Positions 1 through 9,081 of a stretch of DNA of 64,000 nucleotides are shown in pieces. The translations under genes and the position numbers were made by a program. Numbering within the stretch: position 1 is the first letter of the stretch; the number at the start of each line of letters is the position of its first letter. A model generated the notes under the pieces. It saw only the letters and a program-made list of their open reading frames with translations. It had not been told where the DNA came from and did no database searches. Source of the stretch: UMGS1994 sp944386155 (GTDB lineage: Bacteria; Bacillota; Clostridia; TANB77; CAG-508); assembly GCA_963931085.1 (NCBI GenBank), contig OZ006973.1, positions 186,001 through 250,000 on the forward strand. Direction: 5' to 3'.

Positions 1-2414
1 CAGAAAACAATGGAGTTTATGAAGGAGTAACAGCAGCATATGGAAAAGGATATGACGGATACTTTTATGTGTCATATGATGATGCTATTATAGAAACATC
101 TATAGGTGGAATAAGTGAAGTTTCAGAAGTAGATTATGACAATATATATCAATATGATGACTTAGGATTTACTGGTGGAACACCAGGAGACAATGGAACT
201 ATAGTAGCAGCAGTTTTTGATAAACCATCAAAAAAAGAATACTTAAATGAAGTAGGATTATTTATATATGAAGAACAGTATGTTTCTGTAATGTATTCTA
301 GTGGAAATACTACGAAAACAATAGCAGACAGACAAAGATTACATTCTGGATTTAATACAATAGAGTTAACTACTCCTATAGAGCTTACAGAAGAATATTA
401 TATATATGTTAAGTATGAAAGCATAGATGGAAGTGAAGAAATAATAATTCCAGCTGAATTCAATGATTATAAAAGTGGTGATGTTAATACAAATTCTATA
501 ATCTCAAATGCTGATATTTCAAATAAAACTTGTATATTTTTGGAAGGAAAGTTTGTTTTTTATCGTAATGTAGATTTTTGTATAAAAGCTTTTACAACGA
601 ATGAACAAAAACAAACTATTGAGCCTGAAAGTGTTACATTAAATAAAAAAGGTAAGATAACAATGAACATAAATTCACAAGAACAGTTAATTGCCACTAT
701 TTTACCTGAAAATGCAAACAGTAAAACAAATATTACATGGAAATCATCTAATAGTAATGTTGTAGAAGTAAATAAAACAGGAAAGATTACTGCTAAATCA
801 GTAGGAGAAGCTACAATTACAGCTACAACAGAAAATGGAAAGAAACAAGATCTTGAAATAAAAGTTATAAATGAAGATGAAATAGCGTTAGATATAAATC
901 CAGAAGATGATGTTGCTTATATTGTTGGAAATGAGAAATTATTTTCTGTTCAGTTAATTAATATTCCAGATACAGAAAAAGAAAATGTTGAAATTACAGT
1001 ATCAGATACAAGTATAGCAGAGATAACACAAGTAGATAGAACAAATTCTGAAGAAGGAAAAATTAATTTTAAAGTTAGATTTAAAAAATCAGGAAAAGTA
1101 GATATATTTGCAAATATAAATTATAACGGAAATGGATTTGAATATAAATTTTCTATTGAAATAAAAGATAAAGAAACAACAAAAACCGTAACAAGTATAA
1201 AAGTTAAAACTTTACCAAGTAAAACAAAATACAATTTAGGAGAAGATCTAAAACTAGATGGTGGAATAATAGAAGTAACATATAGTGATAATACAAAAGG
1301 CGAGATTTCAATGTCTGATTCAAATGTTACAATAACAGGATATGATAAAAATAAAGAAGGAAATCAAACTATAACAGTAAATTATTATAATAAGATTACA
1401 ACATTTATGGTTCAAGTAGTAGATGATTCTAAACCACAAGATAAGACAATAACTAGTATTAAGGTTAAAACTTTACCAAGCAAAACGACATATGAGTTAG
1501 GAGAAGATTTAAACTTAGAAGGTGGAATAATAGAAGTAACATATATTGATGATACAAAAGAAGAAGTTCAAATGACAGATAGTAAAGTAATAATAACAGG
1601 ATATGATAAGAACAAAACTGGAGTACAGACATTAACTGTAAATTATAACAATAAACTTACAACATTTTCAGTGACAGTTAAAGAAAAAGATGCAGATAAT
1701 GATAATGACAATGATAACGAAGATGAAGTAAAAGTAGAAAAAATATCAATAAAGAGTCTTCCAAATAAAACAAAATATAAAGTAGGCGAAGAATTAGAGC
1801 TAGAAGGTGGAGTAATAGAAGTAACATATTCAGATGGAAGCACAAAAGAAGTATCTTTAACAGATAGTAAAGTAAAAGTAACAGGATATGATAATGAAAA
1901 AATAGGAATGCAACAAGTAACAGTAAGTTATGAAAATAAAATAACAACATTTACAGTACAAATCGAAGAAGAAAAAGAAGATGAAGAAGGAAATGAAGAG
2001 CCAAGTAATGTAAGAAGCATATCAATAAAGAAGTTACCAAACAAGACAACATATAAAACAGGAGACGAATTAGAGTTAGATGGAGGAATACTAGAGGTAA
2101 CATATACAGATGGAAGTAAAGAAGAAATAGAAATGACAGATTCAGGAGTAACAGTAGAAGGATATGATACATTTAAAGCAGGAGTACAACAATTAACAAT
2201 AAGATATGGAGGACAAGAGACAACATTAACAGTAAAACTAGAAGAAAGTGATGAAATAAAAGGATCAAAACTAGAAGAGGAAGCAAAGGGGCAAGAAGAA
2301 AAAGAAGAGAAAAAAGCAGTAGATACAGGAGATAATATAGAGACATATATAATCTACTTAATAGGATCATTTATAGTAATAGTAGCTACTGGAAGAATAA
2401 TTAAACATATCTAA
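1..2414 (+). CDS. Surface C1-family peptidase paralogue, 3' part (lectin-like, Ig-like repeats, anchor)
   Basis: The reading frame is open from base 3 with no start, so the gene begins left of the window. The first visible residues match the region just after the catalytic domain of the complete neighbour at 2692 (a GYDGYFYVSYDD stretch). Next come a lectin-like domain typical of clostridial C1 peptidases (to about base 600), one Big_2 domain (about 624-865), a divergent beta domain (about 870-1180) and four Big_3 domains starting near 1190, 1450, 1738 and 2008. The C-terminus has a Glu/Lys-rich linker, a VDTGD motif, a hydrophobic helix and a short basic tail, which resembles a sortase-type or membrane anchor. 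Big_2 and Big_3 are extracellular Ig-like stalk modules. The role is inferred: a wall-anchored extracellular protease or adhesin. The catalytic Cys and His lie outside the window. Confidence 0.85.
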   Translation, partial: ENNGVYEGVTAAYGKGYDGYFYVSYDDAIIETSIGGISEVSEVDYDNIYQYDDLGFTGGTPGDNGTIVAAVFDKPSKKEYLNEVGLFIYEEQYVSVMYSSGNTTKTIADRQRLHSGFNTIELTTPIELTEEYYIYVKYESIDGSEEIIIPAEFNDYKSGDVNTNSIISNADISNKTCIFLEGKFVFYRNVDFCIKAFTTNEQKQTIEPESVTLNKKGKITMNINSQEQLIATILPENANSKTNITWKSSNSNVVEVNKTGKITAKSVGEATITATTENGKKQDLEIKVINEDEIALDINPEDDVAYIVGNEKLFSVQLINIPDTEKENVEITVSDTSIAEITQVDRTNSEEGKINFKVRFKKSGKVDIFANINYNGNGFEYKFSIEIKDKETTKTVTSIKVKTLPSKTKYNLGEDLKLDGGIIEVTYSDNTKGEISMSDSNVTITGYDKNKEGNQTITVNYYNKITTFMVQVVDDSKPQDKTITSIKVKTLPSKTTYELGEDLNLEGGIIEVTYIDDTKEEVQMTDSKVIITGYDKNKTGVQTLTVNYNNKLTTFSVTVKEKDADNDNDNDNEDEVKVEKISIKSLPNKTKYKVGEELELEGGVIEVTYSDGSTKEVSLTDSKVKVTGYDNEKIGMQQVTVSYENKITTFTVQIEEEKEDEEGNEEPSNVRSISIKKLPNKTTYKTGDELELDGGILEVTYTDGSKEEIEMTDSGVTVEGYDTFKAGVQQLTIRYGGQETTLTVKLEESDEIKGSKLEEEAKGQEEKEEKKAVDTGDNIETYIIYLIGSFIVIVATGRIIKHI
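1701..2414 (+). repeat. Long direct repeat, copy 1 (3' end of surface protein gene)
   Basis: This 714-base segment encodes the last two Big_3 domains and the anchor. It recurs at a spacing of 6430 bases at 8131-8844. I count nine base differences, several of them silent. Similarity stops abruptly after the stop codon, and also upstream at the Asp/Asn-rich linker. That points to recent gene conversion or duplication limited to the coding 3' end. Confidence 0.9.
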
Positions 2415-2450
2415 AAATAAAACTTTATAAAAATAGAAAATCTTGTAATT

Positions 2451-2505
2451 AATAGACGATGAGTATAGGGATTTAGGAAATCTATATATTATCGTCTATT
2501 TTTAT
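2451..2505 (+). terminator. Hairpin terminator after first surface protein
   Basis: AATAGACGAT (2451-2460) pairs with ATCGTCTATT (2491-2500), with further pairing inside the loop, and a T-rich run follows. It lies 36 bases after the stop codon. The rest of the gap to 2692 is AT-rich leader; a TATAAT-like -10 lies at 2550-2555 without a clear -35. Confidence 0.7.
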
Positions 2506-2691
2506 GTAAAGAAAAAGATATAAAAAATATATATTAAGAGTATTTTTGCTATAATAATAAGTTCCGTAAATAGCTATAAAACAATATTTGTAACATATTA
2601 TAATTAAGAATAATTATATATTGAAAAATATATTTATATAATTAAAATAAATATATATTTATAAATATTATAATAAATAAAAGGGGAAATT

Positions 2692-5600
2692 ATGAAGAAA
2701 TCAAATGTTGTTTCAAAGGTAGTATTATTAACGATAAGTTTAGTAATATTATTTTCAAATCTAGTTTTGGCTAAAGAAGATACGAAAAATACTTTAGAAT
2801 ATTCAGAAAGTTATAAAGAGTGGTTAAAACTTCCTGAAGAAGAGAGATTAAAGACTTATATGCCAGGAATGTATGACACACCATATTATACAAAAGAGGA
2901 AACTACAGATTATTTTACAGCTCAATATAATAGCATTTTAAGAGCAGTAGTAGAAAATACAGAAAGATATAGGCTAGATGAAGATGGTGTAGAAATTATA
3001 GTAAAAGATCAAGGTTATACAAATGAATGCTGGGCTTTTTCTTTAACTAGCGTTCTTGAAACAACATGTTATAAAGTTTGTGGTGCATTAGCAGGATTAG
3101 AATTTTCCCCTAGACATATGGATTACTCAACAATAGGAATATTTTCAGATGGTACAATCGAATCAGATACATGGAATAGAGAACCAGGAGAAGGAGGAAA
3201 CTTCGAACAAGGTTTATCATATATTGTAAGTGGTAAAGGTCCTGTACTTGAAGAGGATATGCCTGCAGTTGTAGATAAAGTAGAGGAAAAAATTTCAAAA
3301 AGTGAAATAGAAGGAAAACAAGTACAAGCTAAAGTAAAAGAAGCAGTATTTTTCCCAAGTATAAATAAATATAAAGATGGTAATGAAATTACATATACAG
3401 ATGGAGAAAAAAATGAATTATCAAGAGATGAAGTAGAAGAAATTAGAGATTCTATAAAGGAACATATTATGACATATGGAGCAGTATCTTCACAGATTTC
3501 TTCTAGTTTATATCCTTATATGAATGAAGACACTTTAGCATATAATTCAGATGCTAAATCTGCTGGACATGCTATTACAATAATAGGATGGGATGATAAT
3601 TATTCAAAAGAGAATTTTAATGAAGATTATAAACCAAATGAAGATGGTGCCTGGATAGTTCTTCAATCATATGGAACAAGCGATAATACTGTAAAACCGG
3701 GAATGGCTGATTATGTAGGAGACGGATTCTTTTATGTTTCATATGAAGATACTATAATTGAAACATATGTAAATGGAATTTCAGAAATAACGACAATTGA
3801 TCATGATAATATCTATCAATATGACTATATTCCAAAAACAGGTTATACTTCAGTAAAAAATGGAGAAAGAATAAAAGTAGAATTTGATAAGAAAACAAAT
3901 AAAAAAGAGAAATTAACAGAAGTTGGTTTATATGCAACAGAAGCTATGGATGTAACTATTATTTATTCAGATAGTAATGGTGAAAAAGTAGTTTCAGATA
4001 AGACAAGAATTTATCCAGGGTATAGTACTGTAAAATTGAATTCTCCACAAGAAATTAAAGATAATACTTTTTCAATTATAGTAAAAATAAATTCAACAGA
4101 TAATAAAAGTGATGTAAATATACCAATAGAAATGGTAAGTGGAGGAACTAAGCCAAATATTTCTCAAAGATGCTCTAAAGAATTTGTACTTCCTTTCGGA
4201 ATGAGTACTTGGATGCCGGCTCAAACTAGTGATTTCTGTATAAAAGCATTTACTGTAAATGGAGATACAGAAATTATCGAGCCAAGCAAAGTAACTCTAA
4301 ATAAAACAGAATTAACACTTGAAGTCGGAAAGACAGAAACATTAATAGCAACAATAAAACCAGATAATGCAAACTCTAAAAAAGGATTAACATGGAAATC
4401 ATCAGATACAAAGATAGTAGAAGTATCACAAGATGGAAAAGTTACAGCTAAAAAAGCTGGAAGTGCAGAAGTTAGTGTTGTAACAGAAAATAATAAAAAA
4501 GCAGTATGTAAAATTACTACAAAAGATCCAATAATACTTGCAGAATCGATTACATTAAATAAGTCAGAGATATCACTTGAAGAAGAACAAACTTTTAAAT
4601 TAGAAGCAACAATAAAACCAGATAATACAACAGATAAAACAATTTCATGGAGTAGTGAAAACATAGATATAGCTGAAGTAGATACAAATGGAAATATTAG
4701 TGCTAAAAAAGTTGGAGAAACAAATATTAAAGCAAGTACAAATAATGGAGTAACAGCAACTTGTAAAGTTACAGTAACACCAAAAACTATAAAAGTAGAA
4801 TCAATTTCGTTAAATAGCACAAGCGAAGAAATTATTAAAGGAAGACAAATTACTTTAGTAGCACAAATCTTACCATATAATGCTTCGGATAAAACAGTTA
4901 CATGGACAAGTAATAATGAAAACATAGCAACAGTTAATAATGGTGTTGTAACAGCTATAAATGAAGGAACAGCGATAATTACTGCGAAATCTAATAATGG
5001 AAAAACTGCTACATGTAATATAAAAGTAGTGCCAGATCCATTAATTCCAAGAGAAATAGTTGTTAATACAGAAAATGTAGAGATTATAGAAGGATTAAAA
5101 TATCAATTAACATCAAGTATTATTCCTGATACAGCAAGCCAAGAAATAAGATGGGAAAGTAAAAACAATGCAATAGCTATTGTTGATTCTACAGGAATGA
5201 TTAGAGGATTAATGCCAGGTGAAACAGAAATTGTTGGAACTTCTGTAACTAATACAGCTATCACAAAGACTATAAAAGTAAAAGTTTTAGAAAAACAAAT
5301 TACTAATGTAGAAATATCTAAAACTCCAAATAAGTTAACATACATACAAAACTATGAAACTTTAGACTTAACTGGAGGAATGATTAAAGTTTATTATGAT
5401 AATAATACACAAGAAGAAATTAGTATGACATCTAATCTAGTATCAGTAGAAGGATTTAATAATTCTTTAACAAGAGTATTAAATATAGCAGTAACATATT
5501 CAAAAGCACCAGATATTAAAATGAGTTTTCAAGTAGAGATAATTCCAGTAGAAATAGAGACAATAAAAATAGGATCTTATCCTAATAAAACGATTTATAT

Positions 5601-8600
5601 TTCTGAAAATGATGAAATAGATTTAACTGGAGGAACAATAATAGTTTATTACACTAACAAAACAGAAAAAGAAGTAAAAATGACTGATGTAGACAGTATT
5701 TCTTATGAACTTAAAGATGAAAATGAGAAAAAAATATTATATGTTACATTAGAATATGAAAATAAAATAATTTCATTTAATTATGAAATTGCAATAAGAG
5801 AAATTTATTCTGTTAGCATATATAAATTACCATCAAAAACAACATACTACATAGGAGAAGAATTAAACCTAGAAGGTGGAGAATTACTAGTTACTTATAC
5901 AGATAAATATGTAGATATTGTTAAAATGACTGATGAAAAATGTAGAGTAACTAATTTCGATAATACTTCAGTTGGCGAAAAGACTATAGGATTAATGTTT
6001 AATAATAAATTATTAACATTTACAGTAACAGTTACAACAAATACTTCTAAAGTTGTAGATAAGATAGAAATTAAAACAATGCCATCAAAATTAGAATATT
6101 TAAAAAATACAGATCCTTTAGATTTAGAAGGTGGAGTTTTAAAAGTTACTTATTTAGATGGAAAAGTAGTTGAAAAAGATTTAACTGATCCTGAAATCAT
6201 TGTTGAAGGATTTAATAATAGTGTTTTAGGAGATAGAACATTAACAGTAAAATATATGGGAAAAGAAGCTACATTTACAGTTAAGATTGTAGATGAGTAC
6301 GAAATTTCAGAGATAATATTAACAGAGCCAAATAAGAAAGAATATATCGTAAAAGAAGAAACTACATTAAACTTGGATGGTGGACTTCTTACTATTAAAT
6401 ATAAAAATGGAAGTCAAGATAAGATAATTGATTTAAAAAATGAAAATGTTATAATTAGCGGATTTGATGGAAATACAGTTGGCAAGCAAACAATAACAGT
6501 TGATTATAAAGGAAGAAAAGTAACATATGAAGTTAATGTTATAAGAGTAATTAGAAAAATAACAATAAATCAATTACCAAGTAAACTAGAATATACAGAA
6601 TCAGATCAAACTTTGGATTTAACAGGTGGAAGCATTTTAGCTGAATATAATGATGGATATAAAGAAATTATAGATATGACAAGTAATGAAATAACTGCCG
6701 ATGGATTTAACAGGGGTGTTCCTGGGGTACAAACTATAACATTAACTTATAAAAATCTTAAAACAAGTTTTCCTATTGCTATATCTAAAAAAGTTAAAAG
6801 TATTAGCTTTAAAGCAGAACCTGTTAAAAAACAATATTTATATGGAATAGACTCATTAGATTTAACAGGAGGAGTATTAATAGTAACATATGAAGATGAT
6901 TCTCAAATGGAAATAATATTACCTTCTAATAAAGTTTCTGTTTCAGGATTTGATAAAACAAAATTAGGTGAACAAATTATTACTATAACATATAAAGATA
7001 AAACTGTTTCTTATAAAATTGAGGTAATTAAGGAAATAGAGGAAGTAAAAACTGTAGAAAGAATTAGTATAAAACAATTACCAGATAAATTAGAATATGT
7101 AGTTGGAAAAGATAATCTAGATCTATCAGGAGGAATATTACTTGTTAGATATAGTGATGGAACAGTAACTGAAGTTGAGATGACTAATGCAAGAGTAGTT
7201 ATTTTAGGATTTAGTAATGTAAATGTTGGAATAAGAACATTAACTGTATCTTTTGAAGGAAAAACTACAACATTTGATATAGAAATAATAGAAGAAATTT
7301 CAGAAGCCGAATTAATAGAAAAAATAGAAATATACAAGCTTCCTACAAAATTAAAATATATAGCAAATCTAGAGCAATTAGATTTATCAGGAGGTAGCAT
7401 TAAAGTAATTTATGAAGATGGAACAGAAGAAAATGTTTTAATGACAGATGAAGATGTTGAAGTTACTGGATTTGATAACACAAGAGTAGGAATTCAAAGA
7501 TTACTTGTAAAATATAATGGAAAAACTACTAGTTTCAACGTTGAAATAGTTGAAGATTATGACGAAAAAGAAATTGAAAAAATTGAATTCGTATCTCTTC
7601 CATCAAAAACAAAATATGAACTAGGTGATGATTTAGATTTATCAGGAGGCAAAATTAAAGTAACTTATACTGATGGAAATGTTTCTATAATTGATTTAAC
7701 TAATGAAAATGTTAGTGTTTCAGGTTATGATAAATATAAAGAAGGATTACAATTAGTAACAATTACATATAAGAATAAAACATTAGAATTTAGTGTTGAT
7801 GTTGTAGAAAAAATAGTAGATGATGAGATTGAGATAAAAAGTATTAAAATAAAAAGTTTACCAAACAAAACTTCATATATAGTAGGAGAAGAGTTAGACT
7901 TAGAAGGTGGAGTAATAGAGGTAACTTATTCAGATGAAACTAAAGAAGAAATATCAATGACAGATCAAAATGTAATCATAACAGGGTATGATAAAAATAA
8001 AGTAGGAAATCAAATACTAACAGTAAATTACAATAAAAAACTTACAACATTTACAGTAATTGTTGAAGAAAAAGGTAGCGATGATGATAATGATAATGAA
8101 AATGATGACAATGTAGATGATGGAAAAGATGACAATGACAATGATAACGAAGATGAAGTAAAAGTAGAAAAAATATCAATAAAGAGTCTTCCAAATAAAA
8201 CAAAATATAAAGTAGGCGAAGAACTAGAGCTAGAAGGTGGAGTAATAGAAGTAACATATTCAGATGGAAGCACAAAAGAAGTATCTTTAACAGATAGTAA
8301 AGTAAAAGTAACAGGATATGATAATAAAAAAATAGGAATGCAACAAGTAACAGTAAGTTATGAAAATAAAATAACAACATTTACAGTACAAATCGAAGAA
8401 GAAAAAGAAGATGAAGAAGGAAATGAAGAGCCAAGTAATGTAAGAAGCATATCAATAAAGAAGTTACCAAACAAGACAACATATAAAACAGGAGACGAAT
8501 TAGAGTTAGATGGAGGAATACTAGAGGTAACATATACAGATGGAAGTAAAGAAGAAATAGAAATGACAGATTCAGGAGTAACAGTAGAAGGATATGATAC

Positions 8601-8844
8601 ATTTAAAGCAGGAGTGCAACAATTAACAATAAGATATGGAGGGCAAGAGACAACATTAACAGTAAAACTAGAAGAAAGTGATGAAATAAAAGGATCAAAA
8701 CTAGAAGAGGAAGCAAAGGAACAAGAAGAAAAAGAAGAGAGAAAAGCAGTAGATACAGGAGATAATATAGAGACATATATAATCTACTTAATAGGATCAT
8801 TTATAGTAATAGTAGCTACTGGAAGAATAATTAAACATGTCTAA
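2692..8844 (+). CDS. Giant surface C1-family cysteine peptidase with lectin-like and 17 Ig-like domains
   Basis: This 2050-residue protein has a signal peptide (about 1-27) and a papain-like domain (about 85-350). Q107 (oxyanion hole), C113 in an ECWAFS motif and H293 in AGHAITIIGW are visible. The usual NSWG asparagine block reads LQSYG, so the catalytic Asn is replaced by Gln325. A lectin-like domain follows (about 350-525), then four Big_2 domains (about 530-865) and thirteen Big_3 domains (about 870-1995), with an Asp/Asn-rich linker before the twelfth. The C-terminus carries VDTGD, a hydrophobic helix and a basic tail. The start ATG follows AAGGGGAAATT. It probably acts outside the cell as an anchored protease or binding protein. 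The nearly identical 3' end of the upstream gene shows a tandem paralogue family. Activity is uncertain because of the Gln substitution. Confidence 0.88.
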   Translation: MKKSNVVSKVVLLTISLVILFSNLVLAKEDTKNTLEYSESYKEWLKLPEEERLKTYMPGMYDTPYYTKEETTDYFTAQYNSILRAVVENTERYRLDEDGVEIIVKDQGYTNECWAFSLTSVLETTCYKVCGALAGLEFSPRHMDYSTIGIFSDGTIESDTWNREPGEGGNFEQGLSYIVSGKGPVLEEDMPAVVDKVEEKISKSEIEGKQVQAKVKEAVFFPSINKYKDGNEITYTDGEKNELSRDEVEEIRDSIKEHIMTYGAVSSQISSSLYPYMNEDTLAYNSDAKSAGHAITIIGWDDNYSKENFNEDYKPNEDGAWIVLQSYGTSDNTVKPGMADYVGDGFFYVSYEDTIIETYVNGISEITTIDHDNIYQYDYIPKTGYTSVKNGERIKVEFDKKTNKKEKLTEVGLYATEAMDVTIIYSDSNGEKVVSDKTRIYPGYSTVKLNSPQEIKDNTFSIIVKINSTDNKSDVNIPIEMVSGGTKPNISQRCSKEFVLPFGMSTWMPAQTSDFCIKAFTVNGDTEIIEPSKVTLNKTELTLEVGKTETLIATIKPDNANSKKGLTWKSSDTKIVEVSQDGKVTAKKAGSAEVSVVTENNKKAVCKITTKDPIILAESITLNKSEISLEEEQTFKLEATIKPDNTTDKTISWSSENIDIAEVDTNGNISAKKVGETNIKASTNNGVTATCKVTVTPKTIKVESISLNSTSEEIIKGRQITLVAQILPYNASDKTVTWTSNNENIATVNNGVVTAINEGTAIITAKSNNGKTATCNIKVVPDPLIPREIVVNTENVEIIEGLKYQLTSSIIPDTASQEIRWESKNNAIAIVDSTGMIRGLMPGETEIVGTSVTNTAITKTIKVKVLEKQITNVEISKTPNKLTYIQNYETLDLTGGMIKVYYDNNTQEEISMTSNLVSVEGFNNSLTRVLNIAVTYSKAPDIKMSFQVEIIPVEIETIKIGSYPNKTIYISENDEIDLTGGTIIVYYTNKTEKEVKMTDVDSISYELKDENEKKILYVTLEYENKIISFNYEIAIREIYSVSIYKLPSKTTYYIGEELNLEGGELLVTYTDKYVDIVKMTDEKCRVTNFDNTSVGEKTIGLMFNNKLLTFTVTVTTNTSKVVDKIEIKTMPSKLEYLKNTDPLDLEGGVLKVTYLDGKVVEKDLTDPEIIVEGFNNSVLGDRTLTVKYMGKEATFTVKIVDEYEISEIILTEPNKKEYIVKEETTLNLDGGLLTIKYKNGSQDKIIDLKNENVIISGFDGNTVGKQTITVDYKGRKVTYEVNVIRVIRKITINQLPSKLEYTESDQTLDLTGGSILAEYNDGYKEIIDMTSNEITADGFNRGVPGVQTITLTYKNLKTSFPIAISKKVKSISFKAEPVKKQYLYGIDSLDLTGGVLIVTYEDDSQMEIILPSNKVSVSGFDKTKLGEQIITITYKDKTVSYKIEVIKEIEEVKTVERISIKQLPDKLEYVVGKDNLDLSGGILLVRYSDGTVTEVEMTNARVVILGFSNVNVGIRTLTVSFEGKTTTFDIEIIEEISEAELIEKIEIYKLPTKLKYIANLEQLDLSGGSIKVIYEDGTEENVLMTDEDVEVTGFDNTRVGIQRLLVKYNGKTTSFNVEIVEDYDEKEIEKIEFVSLPSKTKYELGDDLDLSGGKIKVTYTDGNVSIIDLTNENVSVSGYDKYKEGLQLVTITYKNKTLEFSVDVVEKIVDDEIEIKSIKIKSLPNKTSYIVGEELDLEGGVIEVTYSDETKEEISMTDQNVIITGYDKNKVGNQILTVNYNKKLTTFTVIVEEKGSDDDNDNENDDNVDDGKDDNDNDNEDEVKVEKISIKSLPNKTKYKVGEELELEGGVIEVTYSDGSTKEVSLTDSKVKVTGYDNKKIGMQQVTVSYENKITTFTVQIEEEKEDEEGNEEPSNVRSISIKKLPNKTTYKTGDELELDGGILEVTYTDGSKEEIEMTDSGVTVEGYDTFKAGVQQLTIRYGGQETTLTVKLEESDEIKGSKLEEEAKEQEEKEERKAVDTGDNIETYIIYLIGSFIVIVATGRIIKHV
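8131..8844 (+). repeat. Long direct repeat, copy 2 (3' end of surface protein gene)
   Basis: This is the second copy of the 714-base segment at 1701-2414, encoding the last two Big_3 domains and the C-terminal anchor. The upstream Big_3 repeats within the same gene are far more divergent, so the near-identity is not simply due to domain constraint. Confidence 0.9.
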
Positions 8845-8896
8845 AGAATATATAGTTTAAATTATTTAAAATAAATAATAGTTTTAAATAATTAAT

Positions 8897-8952
8897 AAAG
8901 AAGAGTAAAAATGCAAATATTATATTAATAGCAAATTTACTCTTCTTTAATT
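8897..8952 (+). terminator. Terminator after second surface protein
   Basis: AAAGAAGAGTAAA (8897-8909) pairs perfectly with TTTACTCTTCTTT (8936-8948), with partial inner pairing, and AT-rich sequence follows. It separates the surface gene from the gdpP promoter. Confidence 0.7.
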
Positions 8953-9029
8953 ATTATTTTATTGTTATAATATAATAAATATATTATAGATTTAATTTTT
9001 ATAAAACGTTTTTACATAATTGACCTAAT

Positions 9030-9058
9030 TTGACAAAAACGCAAAAATGCAGTAAAAT
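9030..9058 (+). promoter_or_regulatory. Sigma-A type promoter for gdpP
   Basis: TTGACA (9030-9035) and TAAAAT (9053-9058) are separated by 17 bases. They lie about 24 bases upstream of the gdpP start codon. Confidence 0.7.
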
Positions 9059-9081
9059 TAACATGTTAGGGGAAAAAGATT

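Noticed and set aside
1643..2370. Overlapping minus-strand frames rich in Leu, Ser and His opposite the surface protein genes (also 8028-8800 and 4221-7400)
   Set aside because: They are antisense shadows of repetitive, T-poor coding sequence. They lack ribosome sites, and the plus-strand proteins have clear domains.
2692..8844. CRISPR-like or tandem DNA repeat array
   Set aside because: The periodicity of about 240-260 bases comes from Big_3 protein domains; the DNA units are divergent except for the 714-base conversion tract.
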